Below are positions 22,803-31,939 of a DNA stretch of 64,000 nucleotides, one piece after another. Position numbers and translations under genes: made by a program. Under the pieces are notes generated by a model. The model was not told the DNA's origin. It made no database searches and saw nothing but the letters and a program-made list of their open reading frames with translations. How positions within the stretch are numbered: position 1 is the stretch's first letter; each line of letters opens with the position of its first letter. Origin of the DNA: Rhipicephalus microplus (Eukaryota > Arthropoda > Arachnida > Ixodida > Ixodidae); contig NC_134702.1 in the NCBI RefSeq assembly GCF_043290135.1, positions 80,691,817 to 80,755,816 of the forward strand, read 5' to 3'.

Positions 22803-22917
22803 TATAAAGCTCTCCCGAGGGCTTCACACTTTATGAAAAAGTCATTTGTAACCCATGCCACTCCCACTTAAACCTTTCCAGGTTACACGTACAAGAGCTG
22901 TATGTTTAAATAAAATG
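22803..22917 (+). repeat. Satellite unit, continuation of the 15.6-16.5 kb array
   Basis: 'ataaagctctcccgagggct' with 'tcacacttta' and 'acgtacaagagctgtatgtt' match the second half of the units on the other side of the nested insertions (compare 16360-16417). Confidence 0.75.
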
Positions 22918-23511
22918 GCAGCATATCCACAGGGTGAATGATGGAGAGTGGGCCGAAGCATCCGTCCATCCATTCGTTCTTGCTTCCGTCCATCCATGCA
23001 TCCGTTAATGTGACCGTCCATGCGTCCACCCGCCCGTCCATGCGTGCGTCTGTTCGTGCGTCTGGACGTCCATCCATTTGTGCAGCCATCCGTGCATCCG
23101 TCCATGCGTCTGCCAGTGTGTCCGTTTGTCTATCTAGTCAACACTCCAAGTCTTCGTGCCGACTTCCCACCTTTAAGCACCTCGAGTTCATGGTATATAC
23201 TAGTTCACTGTATTCATTCGTCCGTCTGTTCGTTCTTGCTTCCGTTCATTCATGCGTCCGTCTGTGTGACCAATCGTGCGTCCATCCACTCGTCCATAAG
23301 TGCGTCTGTTTGTGCGTCCACACGTTCATCCATGCGTCCATACCTACGTTCGTCCATGCATCTACCACTGAGTCCGTCCATGCGTCCGTCCATGCATATG
23401 TCTCTGTGTCTGTTCGTCAATCTAGTCAACACTGCAAGTACCACCATCTCGCATCTTTTCATCATATATTCCGCATATAGAAGCACCGCAACCCAGCGGA
23501 CATTCCAAGAG
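22918..23511 (+). repeat. VNTR composite element, copy 5, split by LINE-C
   Basis: Left arm 'ggcagcatatccacagggtg' and 'gggccgaagc' (22917-22965), first core 22966-23140, a stray piece of right arm (23160-23215, 'cgacttcccacctttaagca'), a second core 23216-23420, then the proximal right arm to 'agcggacattccaaga'. The distal right arm ('gactaaacgaaagggggcac') is found on the other side of LINE-C at 29233. The stray right-arm piece shows an internal rearrangement. Confidence 0.78.
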
Positions 23512-23529
23512 TAGAGAGAATAAAATATT

Positions 23530-26500
23530 TATTTGTGACCGAGGAAGGAGTGTCGGTAAGTGGGCTCCTTTGTCCGGGATCCCATTGGCCCGGGCCGCTG
23601 CCCTCGCTCGTCGCACGAGGGCCTCTTGGGTCTTCGGATCCGAGCTGGATCAAAATGCCTCCCACCCTACAGTGTTGTGCTGTGATCTGGGTTTTGGAGG
23701 TGGATAGTGTGGGCATTCCCTTACCATGTGGTACAAGGTGGCCGTTTTAGTGACGCACAACCTGCCTTGTGGTGCGTATGTGTCAGGGTCTACCTTGGAC
23801 AGTATGTATGGATTAGGGTAAGACAAGGCCTGCAGGCGACGCCACGCTACCTGAGATTCTTTACTGAGTTTGGCCCGAAGTTGGAAGTTTCCGTCTTTCG
23901 AATCTTTGATGTTCTAGATTAGCTGTGTATATTAGGAACGGGTCCATACGCATAGCCAATGGTTGGTGCGATATGCCGGGGTCGGAAGTCCGGAAGAGTA
24001 ATTGTCGGGCCGAGGCATGAGCGAGCTCATCGCCTCTAACACCGCAGTAGCCAAGTATCCATATCAGCTGTTCTCATTCGCCCTCTGAGCGTGAGGTTAA
24101 GAGTTGTGTAAGAAGTCGATGCGCAATGGGGCCAATGTAGCCTTTACAAAAATTTCGGCAGGCTGCTTTTGAATCTAATAGAAGGAAAGTGGACCTTGGG
24201 TTTCGTAGGGCGAGGGTGATTCCTGCTTCTTCCATACTCGTTGTGTCTCTGTCCTGGGCTGATATACAATCAACCTGTTTTCCACAATGAATGATGCTTG
24301 CTGTATAGTTTCTGTTCACTGGTCCAGCTGCATTGACAAAAAAGGTGCCCTCAGTATCTAAGTAGTTTTCGTGAGCTTTTGCCCGTGCCCGACGTCGATG
24401 TTCGCGGAACTGAGGATGCATGTTCCGTGGAAGTGGTTTGATGATGAAGTCCTGCCTCCATTCATGTGGGATACGTTGTTTTTCCTCTTTCTCATTGGGG
24501 GCTACTGTGCCAAGTTCTGATAGTGTTTTCCGTCCCTTTTTACTGATGGTGATGTGCATGACTTGATTCGTGTGGTGTGCACGGAATAGTTCTGATGCGG
24601 TATTGTGGAGCTCCTTTTGAAGTAGACGTTCCGTGAGGGTCCATGGTGGAAGGTTCAGAGCTTTCTTGAGAGTCACACGTATGACTCTGTCTATTTTGTT
24701 CTTGTCTGCTTTCAAGATTCTCAGGTAAGGAAAGCTATAGGTAATGCGGCTGATAACAAATGCCTGAATGAGTCGCATTATGTCGTGTTCATTCATCCCT
24801 CGTGGTCAGTTAGCCACGCGACTAATCATACGAGAGATTTGTAGGCAGGACGTTTTAAGTTTATCTAAAGCAAATGAGCTGTTGCCCTGATTATTGAAGT
24901 GGGCCTCCCGAATTCGGATGGTTTCAACCTCTTTAATTTGCATTTCATTGAGTTGACCGTTGAAGGATGTATTGTCGAATGCCTTATTTCTATATAATAG
25001 GATTTCTGATTTGGTGGGAGAGCACTCCAGACCACTCTTGCGTCCTATCTTTTCTACGATTGAGGCAGCCTGTTGGAAAGCTTCTTTTATCTGACTCAGG
25101 TTACCAGACTGGCCCCTTATTGTGACGTCATCAGCATACATGGCGTGGTGTACTTGCGAAATTTCATTTAGGGCCTCCGGGAGGCTCATGAGGGCGATAT
25201 TGAACAGGAGCGGGGAAAGGACAACCCCTTCGGGAGTACCGAAATCACCCATAGTGATGGGCTGAGACTTAACGTGCCCTATGCGGATAGTCAGTAGTCT
25301 GTCTGTAAGGAAGTCCCGCACATATGCATATAATTTTGGACCGCACCTGAGTTCCCGTAAGTTTTTCAAGATAGTGAAGTGCCGAACATTGTCAAAGGCA
25401 CCCTTGAAATCAATTGCAAGAATGTCTCTTTCCGCTTGAGTAGTACCGCTGTGTAGGTTGACAATCTCCTATTTTTGTCGGAGGAGGATGTCCTGTGCTG
25501 ACAAATGGGAACGAAAACCATACATAGTGTCAGGCAAGATGTTCTGTTCTTCTAGATATTCGTTTAGATCTATTTGTATGGCCTTCTTCATCACCTTACC
25601 AGTGCATGACGTGAGGGATATGGGACGGAGGTTATCAATATTGAGCACTTTGCCTGCTTTCGGGATGAAAGTGAGCTCGGTCGATTTCCACTCTAAGGGT
25701 AGTGTTCTGGTGCCCCAATACTGGTTCATTTTATCTACTAGCAACTGAGTTATGTCATCGCTTAGGTTAGAAAGCCGCCTTATCGATACCTGATCGGGTC
25801 CCGGGTGGTACCTTTCCTAATGCTTTGTATTGCCGCTTTAGTTTCGATGACCGTAAACACTTTTGGAAAGACCTGGATTATTAGGGCCGTCATAAAAGGG
25901 TATGGATGCCTGTTTCTACACAGTGTTGACATACTTCGACTGTAGGGCACCGAGTAAGTTCGCATTGTTGCCAGGGAAGCGGTGTATAAGCCTCTGAAGG
26001 CTTCTTCTGTTCGCGCCTTTGGTAGAGTCTGGGTCAATGGGGTGACACAGAAGGTGCCAGACAGATTTTGTATGGAGAGACCCTGTAATAGAGCCGCATG
26101 TCGAAAAACCAATTTTCTTTAGCGAGTGGTATTGCGTATTTCTATGCCTTAACAGTGAGAATGGCAATACGTGTCTTGAGTCAGTGATTTAGCCTTTGTC
26201 ATTACCAGCATCTTGTGAGTTGGCACCTGGCATCCCATAAATGCAAGAGATGGCTATCGACTGCGGGAGCTTCAAGTGTAAGTGCAACAGTTATAGTAAC
26301 CTCGTTCTTAAGTTCCAGTAAAGGGCTGACTCATTCCAAGTAAGATGTGAGAGTGCGATAAAAGGGAAAATTTTTCTGTTTTGCGGAAAGCTGCCCAATT
26401 TATTAGCTTGACTGTCTTTTGATGTTTCTTGTGTCTGCTATACGATAAGGACGTGTGAGTTATGAAATGGCCGCTCCCGAGGTTCTCTTATGAGTTCCAC

Positions 26501-27114
26501 TAGCGTGACTGAGGAAGGTTGATACCCATCGTTAGATGGGGGTATGTATCCCTCGAAACACTGTTACCAGTGCAAGTCGAATAGGCTGGTTCGGTGAGGA
26601 GAGCGATACTCTCGAGAGCCATGAGGTCGTACAATTTTCGTCCTTTGGTGTCCTCTTGCGGATAACTCCAGGAGGCGTGTCGAGCGTTAACGTCGCCTAC
26701 TATGAGCAGCGGAGCATTTAGAGCTTCTTTCCTAGCTTTGCGGAAGACCTCGAGGAAGGTTTGCTTATAAGACCTGGGTCGACTATATATGTTAAGCACG
26801 TACACAGGCTGCTGAGAGCGCTTGATAGGCAAAAAGCGTATGGATACATACTTAAGCTGCGCATCACGTGGGCCAAGATCTACCGTGACCACAGTGCAGG
26901 TGTTGTGAACTAAAGTTCAGACCAATGTGTTGTGTTTGTTGGCATGTGTTGTGAACGACGAAGATTTGTTATTGGGGACTACAGTATCCTGTCGCGCTAT
27001 GATGTCGGGTTTGTTATCGAGCGTGCCTATGTATTGTTGCAGCCATGCCACCTTACGGCGAAAGTTTTTGCAGTTCCATTGTATTATGTTAAGGCATCGA
27101 GGGAGCTGCGCCAT
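23530..27114 (-). pseudogene. LINE-C ORF2: AP-like endonuclease, reverse transcriptase, RNase H
   Basis: The start reads 'MAQLPRCLNIIQWNCKNFRR' (27114), the opening of an exonuclease/endonuclease/phosphatase domain; 'LLIVGDVNARHASW' lies near 26690. RT occupies about 24.8-26.1 kb with 'LRPISLTSC', 'YGFRSHLSAQD', 'GTPEGVVLSPLLFN' and the catalytic 'YADD' (about 25140). RNase H follows at 24.0-24.5 kb, but its first catalytic Asp is Asn ('FVNAAG', where LINE-A has 'YVDAAE'). A Cys/His C-terminal tail ('HMVRECP') is near 23.7 kb. At least six frame breaks separate the pieces (near 26.9, 26.5, 26.1, 25.75, 25.4 and 24.8 kb). Confidence 0.9.
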
Positions 27115-27377
27115 TATGGGTCCGAAGATGTCTCCTCCGGATCCCCGGTTTTATGCACTGTCGCGGGCATGTCATGGCGCCCTGTGAGTAACTTAACAAG
27201 TGTTATTCCGAGCCCCTGTTCTAGCTGTGAGACGCTGCGCTTCTATTTGCAGGTGAGGGCATCTAATTCAAGTAGCTTGGGCTGCACGGCTTCCTTAATT
27301 GATGCCAAGCTTTGTTCCTTGATTTGTTGTATGGAGACCGAATGTTGGTCCCGTATTCGTTGTAGCTTCTTGAAGAT

Positions 27378-28900
27378 CTATAGTTTTAGGAGCGGTAAAA
27401 GCACTTTGACAACTGTATTCACGATTTGTTTGATCAGGTCTTGGTGGGATTTTCCGCCTGCGTCAAGCGAGGTAGACGGAATATCTGTTTTCATGGGTGC
27501 CGTTGTAGATTGAAGCCTGGTTGTGCTGTGTGGCGGTTGACTAGATGTTTGTGACTTCAATGATTGTTCTAATTGCTCTATCTTGTGTTGTTGTTTCATG
27601 TGCGTCTGTTGTTGTTTGGCTATATACTTTTGGAGTTGTGTGATTGATTGTGAGTCGTCATCGTTCTTAGATTGGGTGGGAGCAACAACCTCTGCCCAGC
27701 TTACTGCTGGTGGCGATGCCTTGTTCATCTGGGGTGGACCCAGACTGCAGCGCCGAGGTTCTTGGGTGGTTCCTTGTGGAGGCGGTTTGGGTCTCGAACT
27801 GGACCGAGATTCAGATCGTGATTCGGACCAAGGCTTAGACCGAGATTTGGGTCTGGATGAAGCACGATGAGGCCCTCTAGCTGAGTGGCCTCGGGAGGTG
27901 CTGCGTCGTTCTTAGCGTGAACGGGCCCCGTTGTTGTTTGTGGATGTTTGCTCGTACGCGTCTCCACGTGTCGATGTTACTGGTCGGAATGGTGTGTCTA
28001 CTGGGCTTCGGTAGTGCTTGGGCCATTCCCTTGCTCCGGTGATGTGAGGGCCGTTACAGAGCAGACAGCAGGCTAAACACTCATAGTTGGAAAGGTCCTC
28101 ATCTGCCTTCCCGCATCTTGGCCACCGGCTGGATGGTGTCGTCGGATTAGGGCAGACATCAATACGGTGACCGACCTTGTCTTGTCACAATTAGAGCATG
28201 TTGGGATGGTTTTGCGGCAGCGTTGTACAGAGTTAGCTTCTCCAAAAGCAAGCACATTTCTTGGAATGTCTGCGTGTTCGAACGTGAGCACGACTACGTT
28301 GGCGGTTCTAAGACGCCGGGTCCCTATCTCTTTGTTGCCCGGTGAGGCAGCGCGTAGGACTATATAGTTTGTAGAAATGTGGTTTGCTAGTCTAATGACG
28401 CCTCGACTCATTTTGTCCGTTGGCTTGAGGTAGCTGTGCTGTGGCACTGTTCTCTCAGGACATCGGAGTGCTTATATGTTGAGGAAACGTTGGATCAGTG
28501 CCTCGTTAGGGGTGTTGATGACGATCATGTTTTGATCCGAGACGGGATACAGTCCGTATTATGTAAAGTCAATATGTAGGTCGGGTGTGTTTGCCGCTGA
28601 CTGTAAGAGGGCTGTGTGAATTGCTTAAGCGAAGAGACAATGTCCTTTATATGCGGGGAAGTTGCACGTAACCCTGGGTTTGTTGACAGCAACATAGCCA
28701 TCTAGATTGGGCCGAGAGCGTAGCGAGGGTGCCACGAGTCCTCCACTCGTTTCAGTGTTGTTCGACGCTTGGATTTCAAAGAGACGGTGGGCCAATGCTC
28801 GTCGTAGGCGATGTCTGCTGTGCCCAACGAAGAGGAAGCATTAGGTGCAGCCGCGGCCTAACGTTGGGCGATGAATTTCAGGACCGAGTCTGTAAATGGC
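27378..28900 (-). pseudogene. LINE-C ORF1: nucleic-acid-binding Gag-like protein
   Basis: The N-terminal half contains an RNA-recognition-like stretch ('LYPVSDQNMIVINTPNEAL' near 28.5 kb) followed by 'CSNCDK' and a second Cys/His pair ('CLLCNGPH' near 28.05 kb), as in ORF1 proteins with CCHC knuckles. A low-complexity basic linker follows. The C-terminal part (27378-27728) has a Gln-rich coiled coil ('LQKYIAKQQQTHMKQQHKIE'). ORF1 proteins of this group bind element RNA in the particle. Several stops break the frame. Confidence 0.75.
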
Positions 28901-29226
28901 GTGAAATTTCCCGGGAGGGTGCGGGGTTCCTAACTTGTTGAATTTTCATGGAATAGGGTCGTACCCTTGCATTAGGGGGTTAGGGGTTGATGCCATCGTA
29001 ATTCGCGGTAGGCTACGCGACCCCTACCTACGTGGTTGGCCCGGATGAGCATCCTTCCCTATGCATCATAAATGTCTTGAGCATAAGGTGGCTTACCAGG
29101 CTTAAAGATGCATCCATAGATAGCACTGGTGGTGTGAATCTTCTGAAACCGATTTCGTTGGTCTTGTACCAATAGTTTAGGCTCAAGGAATTCGCGAACA
29201 CGGAGCAAGCGAAACAGACGTCCGCT

Positions 29227-29770
29227 TCCTTAGACTAAACGAAAGGGGGCACACGCACACTATCTCACGGCTGGCGCTTCGCGTAAATCCGCCCGTCCGT
29301 GCGTGCGTCTGTTCGTGCGTCCACACGTCCATCAGTGCTTTCATTCCTGCATTTGTCCATGCATCCGCCCCTGCGTTTATTCATGCGTCCATTCGTCCGT
29401 GCAGCCATCCGTGCGTCCGTCCATGCATCTGTCTGCGTGTCCATTCGTCCATCTAGTCAACACTCCAAGTACCACTATCTCGTATTGTTTCACCATATAT
29501 TCCGCATATAAAAGCACCACCATTCAGCGGACATTCCAAGAAATAAACGAGAGGTGGCATACGCACACATTCTTACGGCTTGCGCTTTGTGTCTACTTCC
29601 CACCTTTAACCACCTCGAATTCATGGTATATACTGGTTCACTGTATTCATGGTACTGCGGTCCAACTCTCGCTAAACCTTTCTAAAACCAAGAAGGTTAC
29701 GCCCAGCGAGTATAAAGTAGCAACTCTTTCTTGTCAGATAGTGCTCAATGTACAAGCCAATGCCGGCTAA
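29227..29770 (+). repeat. VNTR composite element: distal right arm of copy 5, then copy 6
   Basis: 29233-29280 carries 'gactaaacgaaagggggcac' and 'ctcacggctggcgcttcgcg', the right-arm continuation of copy 5. A new core of TCCG/TGCG units begins at about 29287 without a left arm and runs to 29450. The right arm then follows: 'caacactccaagtaccacta', 'agcggacattccaag', 'cccacctttaaccacctcga', 'cagatagtgctcaatgtaca'. The distal 200 bp matches copy 4. Confidence 0.75.
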
Positions 29771-29944
29771 TGGCGAATGAGAGACAGGAGAAATCGGCTT
29801 TTAGTTAACGCGCACGGTGTGAATTTTTATTTTTCAACAACGCGCTGCGAAAATCTCCCACCGGCATCACCTTGCAGATCAAAGCGTAAGACATGTTACA
29901 CACTACTACGAGGGACGAACGGGTGCCGCTTCAAGGAGCTTCAC

Positions 29945-30034
29945 CCCTAGAAAGTTGTTAACGATTTGAGTAGTTCATACTATACTATGGGAGAGCATAA
30001 AGCCGTCCCGTGGGCATCACACTTGAGAAGATCA
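29945..30034 (+). repeat. Single satellite monomer
   Basis: 'ttgttaacgatttgagtagt', 'actatactatgggagagcat', 'aaagccgtcccgtgggcatc' match the unit repeated at 15.6-16.5 kb. Confidence 0.75.
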
Positions 30035-30235
30035 TGTTGACCATAGCCGTATGGTGTTGCGCTTTCGCGCATCGACAGAGCCACTTGTTGGGCACTCTTG
30101 ACTTCCGTAATTCCAGAAAGCCCTTGTACTATATCTGGTTTTACGTCAGAGTTCGGTGAGCTATAGAATTGTTTGACCGTACTTGGTGCAATAAAATGTA
30201 CTTTCAAAGTGTAAATAAAGTTTCAGTTTTATCTT
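30035..30235 (+). repeat. Repeat R, copy 1
   Basis: 'gcgctttcgcgcatcgacag', 'agcccttgtactatatctgg', 'accgtacttggtgcaataaa' and 'gtgtaaataaagtttc' match 43285-43455 in the same order. It ends near an AATAAA hexamer, so it could be a 3' end of a transcript or an LTR. Function unknown. Confidence 0.65.
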
Positions 30236-30871
30236 TTAAGCGAATGGTTACAAGAAAAAATAAAATGCTTGAAACTATAGGTTTGAGTAGACAAGAACCT
30301 AAGGGTATAACTCAGACTGAATTTTGTTCCTTTTAACAAATGAACCCTCTCTTATTTTCTCGCAATAATAATCAACTATAATAGCAAGTTTTTGAGTTGT
30401 GTACGTACCGTGTATAACGACGTTGCTTAGGTATGACGGGCAGATGTTGCATAGCGCATGTGAGCTGTTCTGCGCACGCGTTCTATGCGAAATGCAGGAT
30501 TCTTACGTTCGCTATATATACGTATGTTACGAACGCCATACATAGGTATCCCAAGAAGAAGATGAGTATGTATGCCTCTTAAGTTGTTCAACAAATGTGA
30601 AGCTCAAGTTCATATTGCTCAAGCAGCGTAACACACAGTAAAAGCTTACTCCTTTTTTTCTAATTTTATCTGAGTAACGTGACCGATAATACGAAAATGC
30701 ATGCCTTTTACTTGCTTTAGCTTACCCTAATGTTTCTTGGCGGTGTTAAGACTGGAAACGCATAGATCCAGCCTGCAAGAGACTATCATCGGCGTGCCCT
30801 CCCGACGCGGTCCGCATCCTGCAGGAACACGAGAGGTGTCCGTGCGTGCCACATCGAACGCGCATCGTCGT
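30236..30871. other. No recognisable gene
   Basis: No supported coding feature. It contains 'taatgtttcttggcggtg' (30728-30745), an 18-bp exact match to 43457-43474. Confidence 0.4.
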
Positions 30872-30883
30872 CTCTGGGACGCG
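30872..30883. repeat. Candidate LINE-A target-site duplication, left copy
   Basis: 'ctctgggacgcg' here is repeated exactly at 43115-43126, directly after the LINE-A 3' tail. This suggests that LINE-A starts at 30884 with a 5' untranslated region of about 250 bp. Confidence 0.5.
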
Positions 30884-31132
30884 GACGCGCCATAGACGCC
30901 ACCGGGAGCGGCCGCGTTTCGCAAGCGCTCCGGCAAAACTCCTGTTTCTGACTGCTTAAGTCATTCAATGGCAACTTCAACAATTGTAAAGCTTTCTACA
31001 GAATCGACCACATCATCTGAAGTGATTTAAAGTGAGTGCTTTGCAGTTCGCATCCACGAAGATTGAATTTTTGGCAGCGTTCGACTACCTCTTTGGGCCT
31101 ACCGGCTAGGCCTACCGGCTAGGCCTACCAAC

Positions 31133-31939
31133 ATGGTCATCTACGAAACAGAGGGAGAGGAGCTTCCCTCCGCCGAAGCTCTCGACGATAATGAAGGCAG
31201 CTGGCATCAAGTATATGCCAGGGCCAGAAAGCCCGCTTCATTCCCGAAGAAAGCGACGTCTGACATCAACACTTTGCAAGGAGAGTCACAGAACGCTCTC
31301 CCATCGACTCGTTGCACTGCCCCCAGACCCCCTCCACTTCAAGCGGATGACTTCAAAATAGTTCTGCGAATACGTAAAGGCCTCAGCTATGCTGATACTC
31401 CCCTTCCGAAGCTCATCCCTTCCGTCTTAAAAGCGGCAGCGCTCACAAGCTCCCTACATGACCAATACCGCCTCAACCCTCGGACTGGCCCTGGACACGA
31501 GGTGAGCTGGACTGATGTAGCCTCCCCTGAAAGCTCCATTCAAAAGCAGCTCAAACTATTGCAGGATGATATGGCTAAATTAAGGGCAGAACATGCAAAA
31601 CTAGGCCTAGAGCTTCAGTCCTTCAAACAGCCATCTACCTCCCCACACCTCCCCGCCTCATCTTTCACCCCTACGCCTATCTCACCAGCACCAGCTCCTC
31701 TATCAACCACCCCTATAGCTAGGCACCCCGCTCAATCATTTGCGCAAAAAAGAAAAGTCTTTACTCCCACATTGTCATTCGATGAGCGAGTAGACCAAGT
31801 CGAAGCGAAACTAGAGAAGGTTGACAAAGAAAAAGAAAAAGTAACCAAACTTGAGGAAAAATTAGACAATTTCATTACCTTCTCCACAGGTTTCTTGCAG
31901 AAGCTAGATGAATCCGTGGCCTCGATACAACAAGCCTAG
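31133..31939 (+). CDS. LINE-A ORF1, Gag-like, 268 residues, probably internally deleted
   Basis: An open frame in the ORF1 position. It has an acidic N-terminus, a block 'DDFKIVLRIRKGLSYAD' (residues 75-92) resembling the start of ORF1 RNA-binding domains, a coiled-coil-like segment at residues 134-165, a Pro/Ser/Thr-rich linker (166-205), and a strongly charged coiled coil at about 217-248. No CCHC knuckle is visible, unlike LINE-C ORF1. The block after residue 115 jumps to 'GHEVSWTDVASP', so an in-frame deletion of the RNA-binding core and knuckles is likely. The start is the first ATG after the 5' tandem repeat. The frame is open, but I doubt that it is functional. Confidence 0.7.
   Translation: MVIYETEGEELPSAEALDDNEGSWHQVYARARKPASFPKKATSDINTLQGESQNALPSTRCTAPRPPPLQADDFKIVLRIRKGLSYADTPLPKLIPSVLKAAALTSSLHDQYRLNPRTGPGHEVSWTDVASPESSIQKQLKLLQDDMAKLRAEHAKLGLELQSFKQPSTSPHLPASSFTPTPISPAPAPLSTTPIARHPAQSFAQKRKVFTPTLSFDERVDQVEAKLEKVDKEKEKVTKLEEKLDNFITFSTGFLQKLDESVASIQQA

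Larger units (their letters stand above)
23512..29226 (-). mobile_element. LINE-C: I/Jockey-group non-LTR retrotransposon, nearly full length
   Basis: The 3' end lies at the left (AT-rich 'gaataaaatatttatttgtg' at 23519) and the 5' end near 29.2 kb. ORF1 (about 27.4-28.9 kb) and ORF2 (23.5-27.1 kb) are both broken. It sits inside VNTR copy 5, whose two right-arm pieces flank it. The exact target-site duplication is not clear to me. The 5' untranslated part from about 28.95 kb to 29.22 kb has no other feature. Confidence 0.88.
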
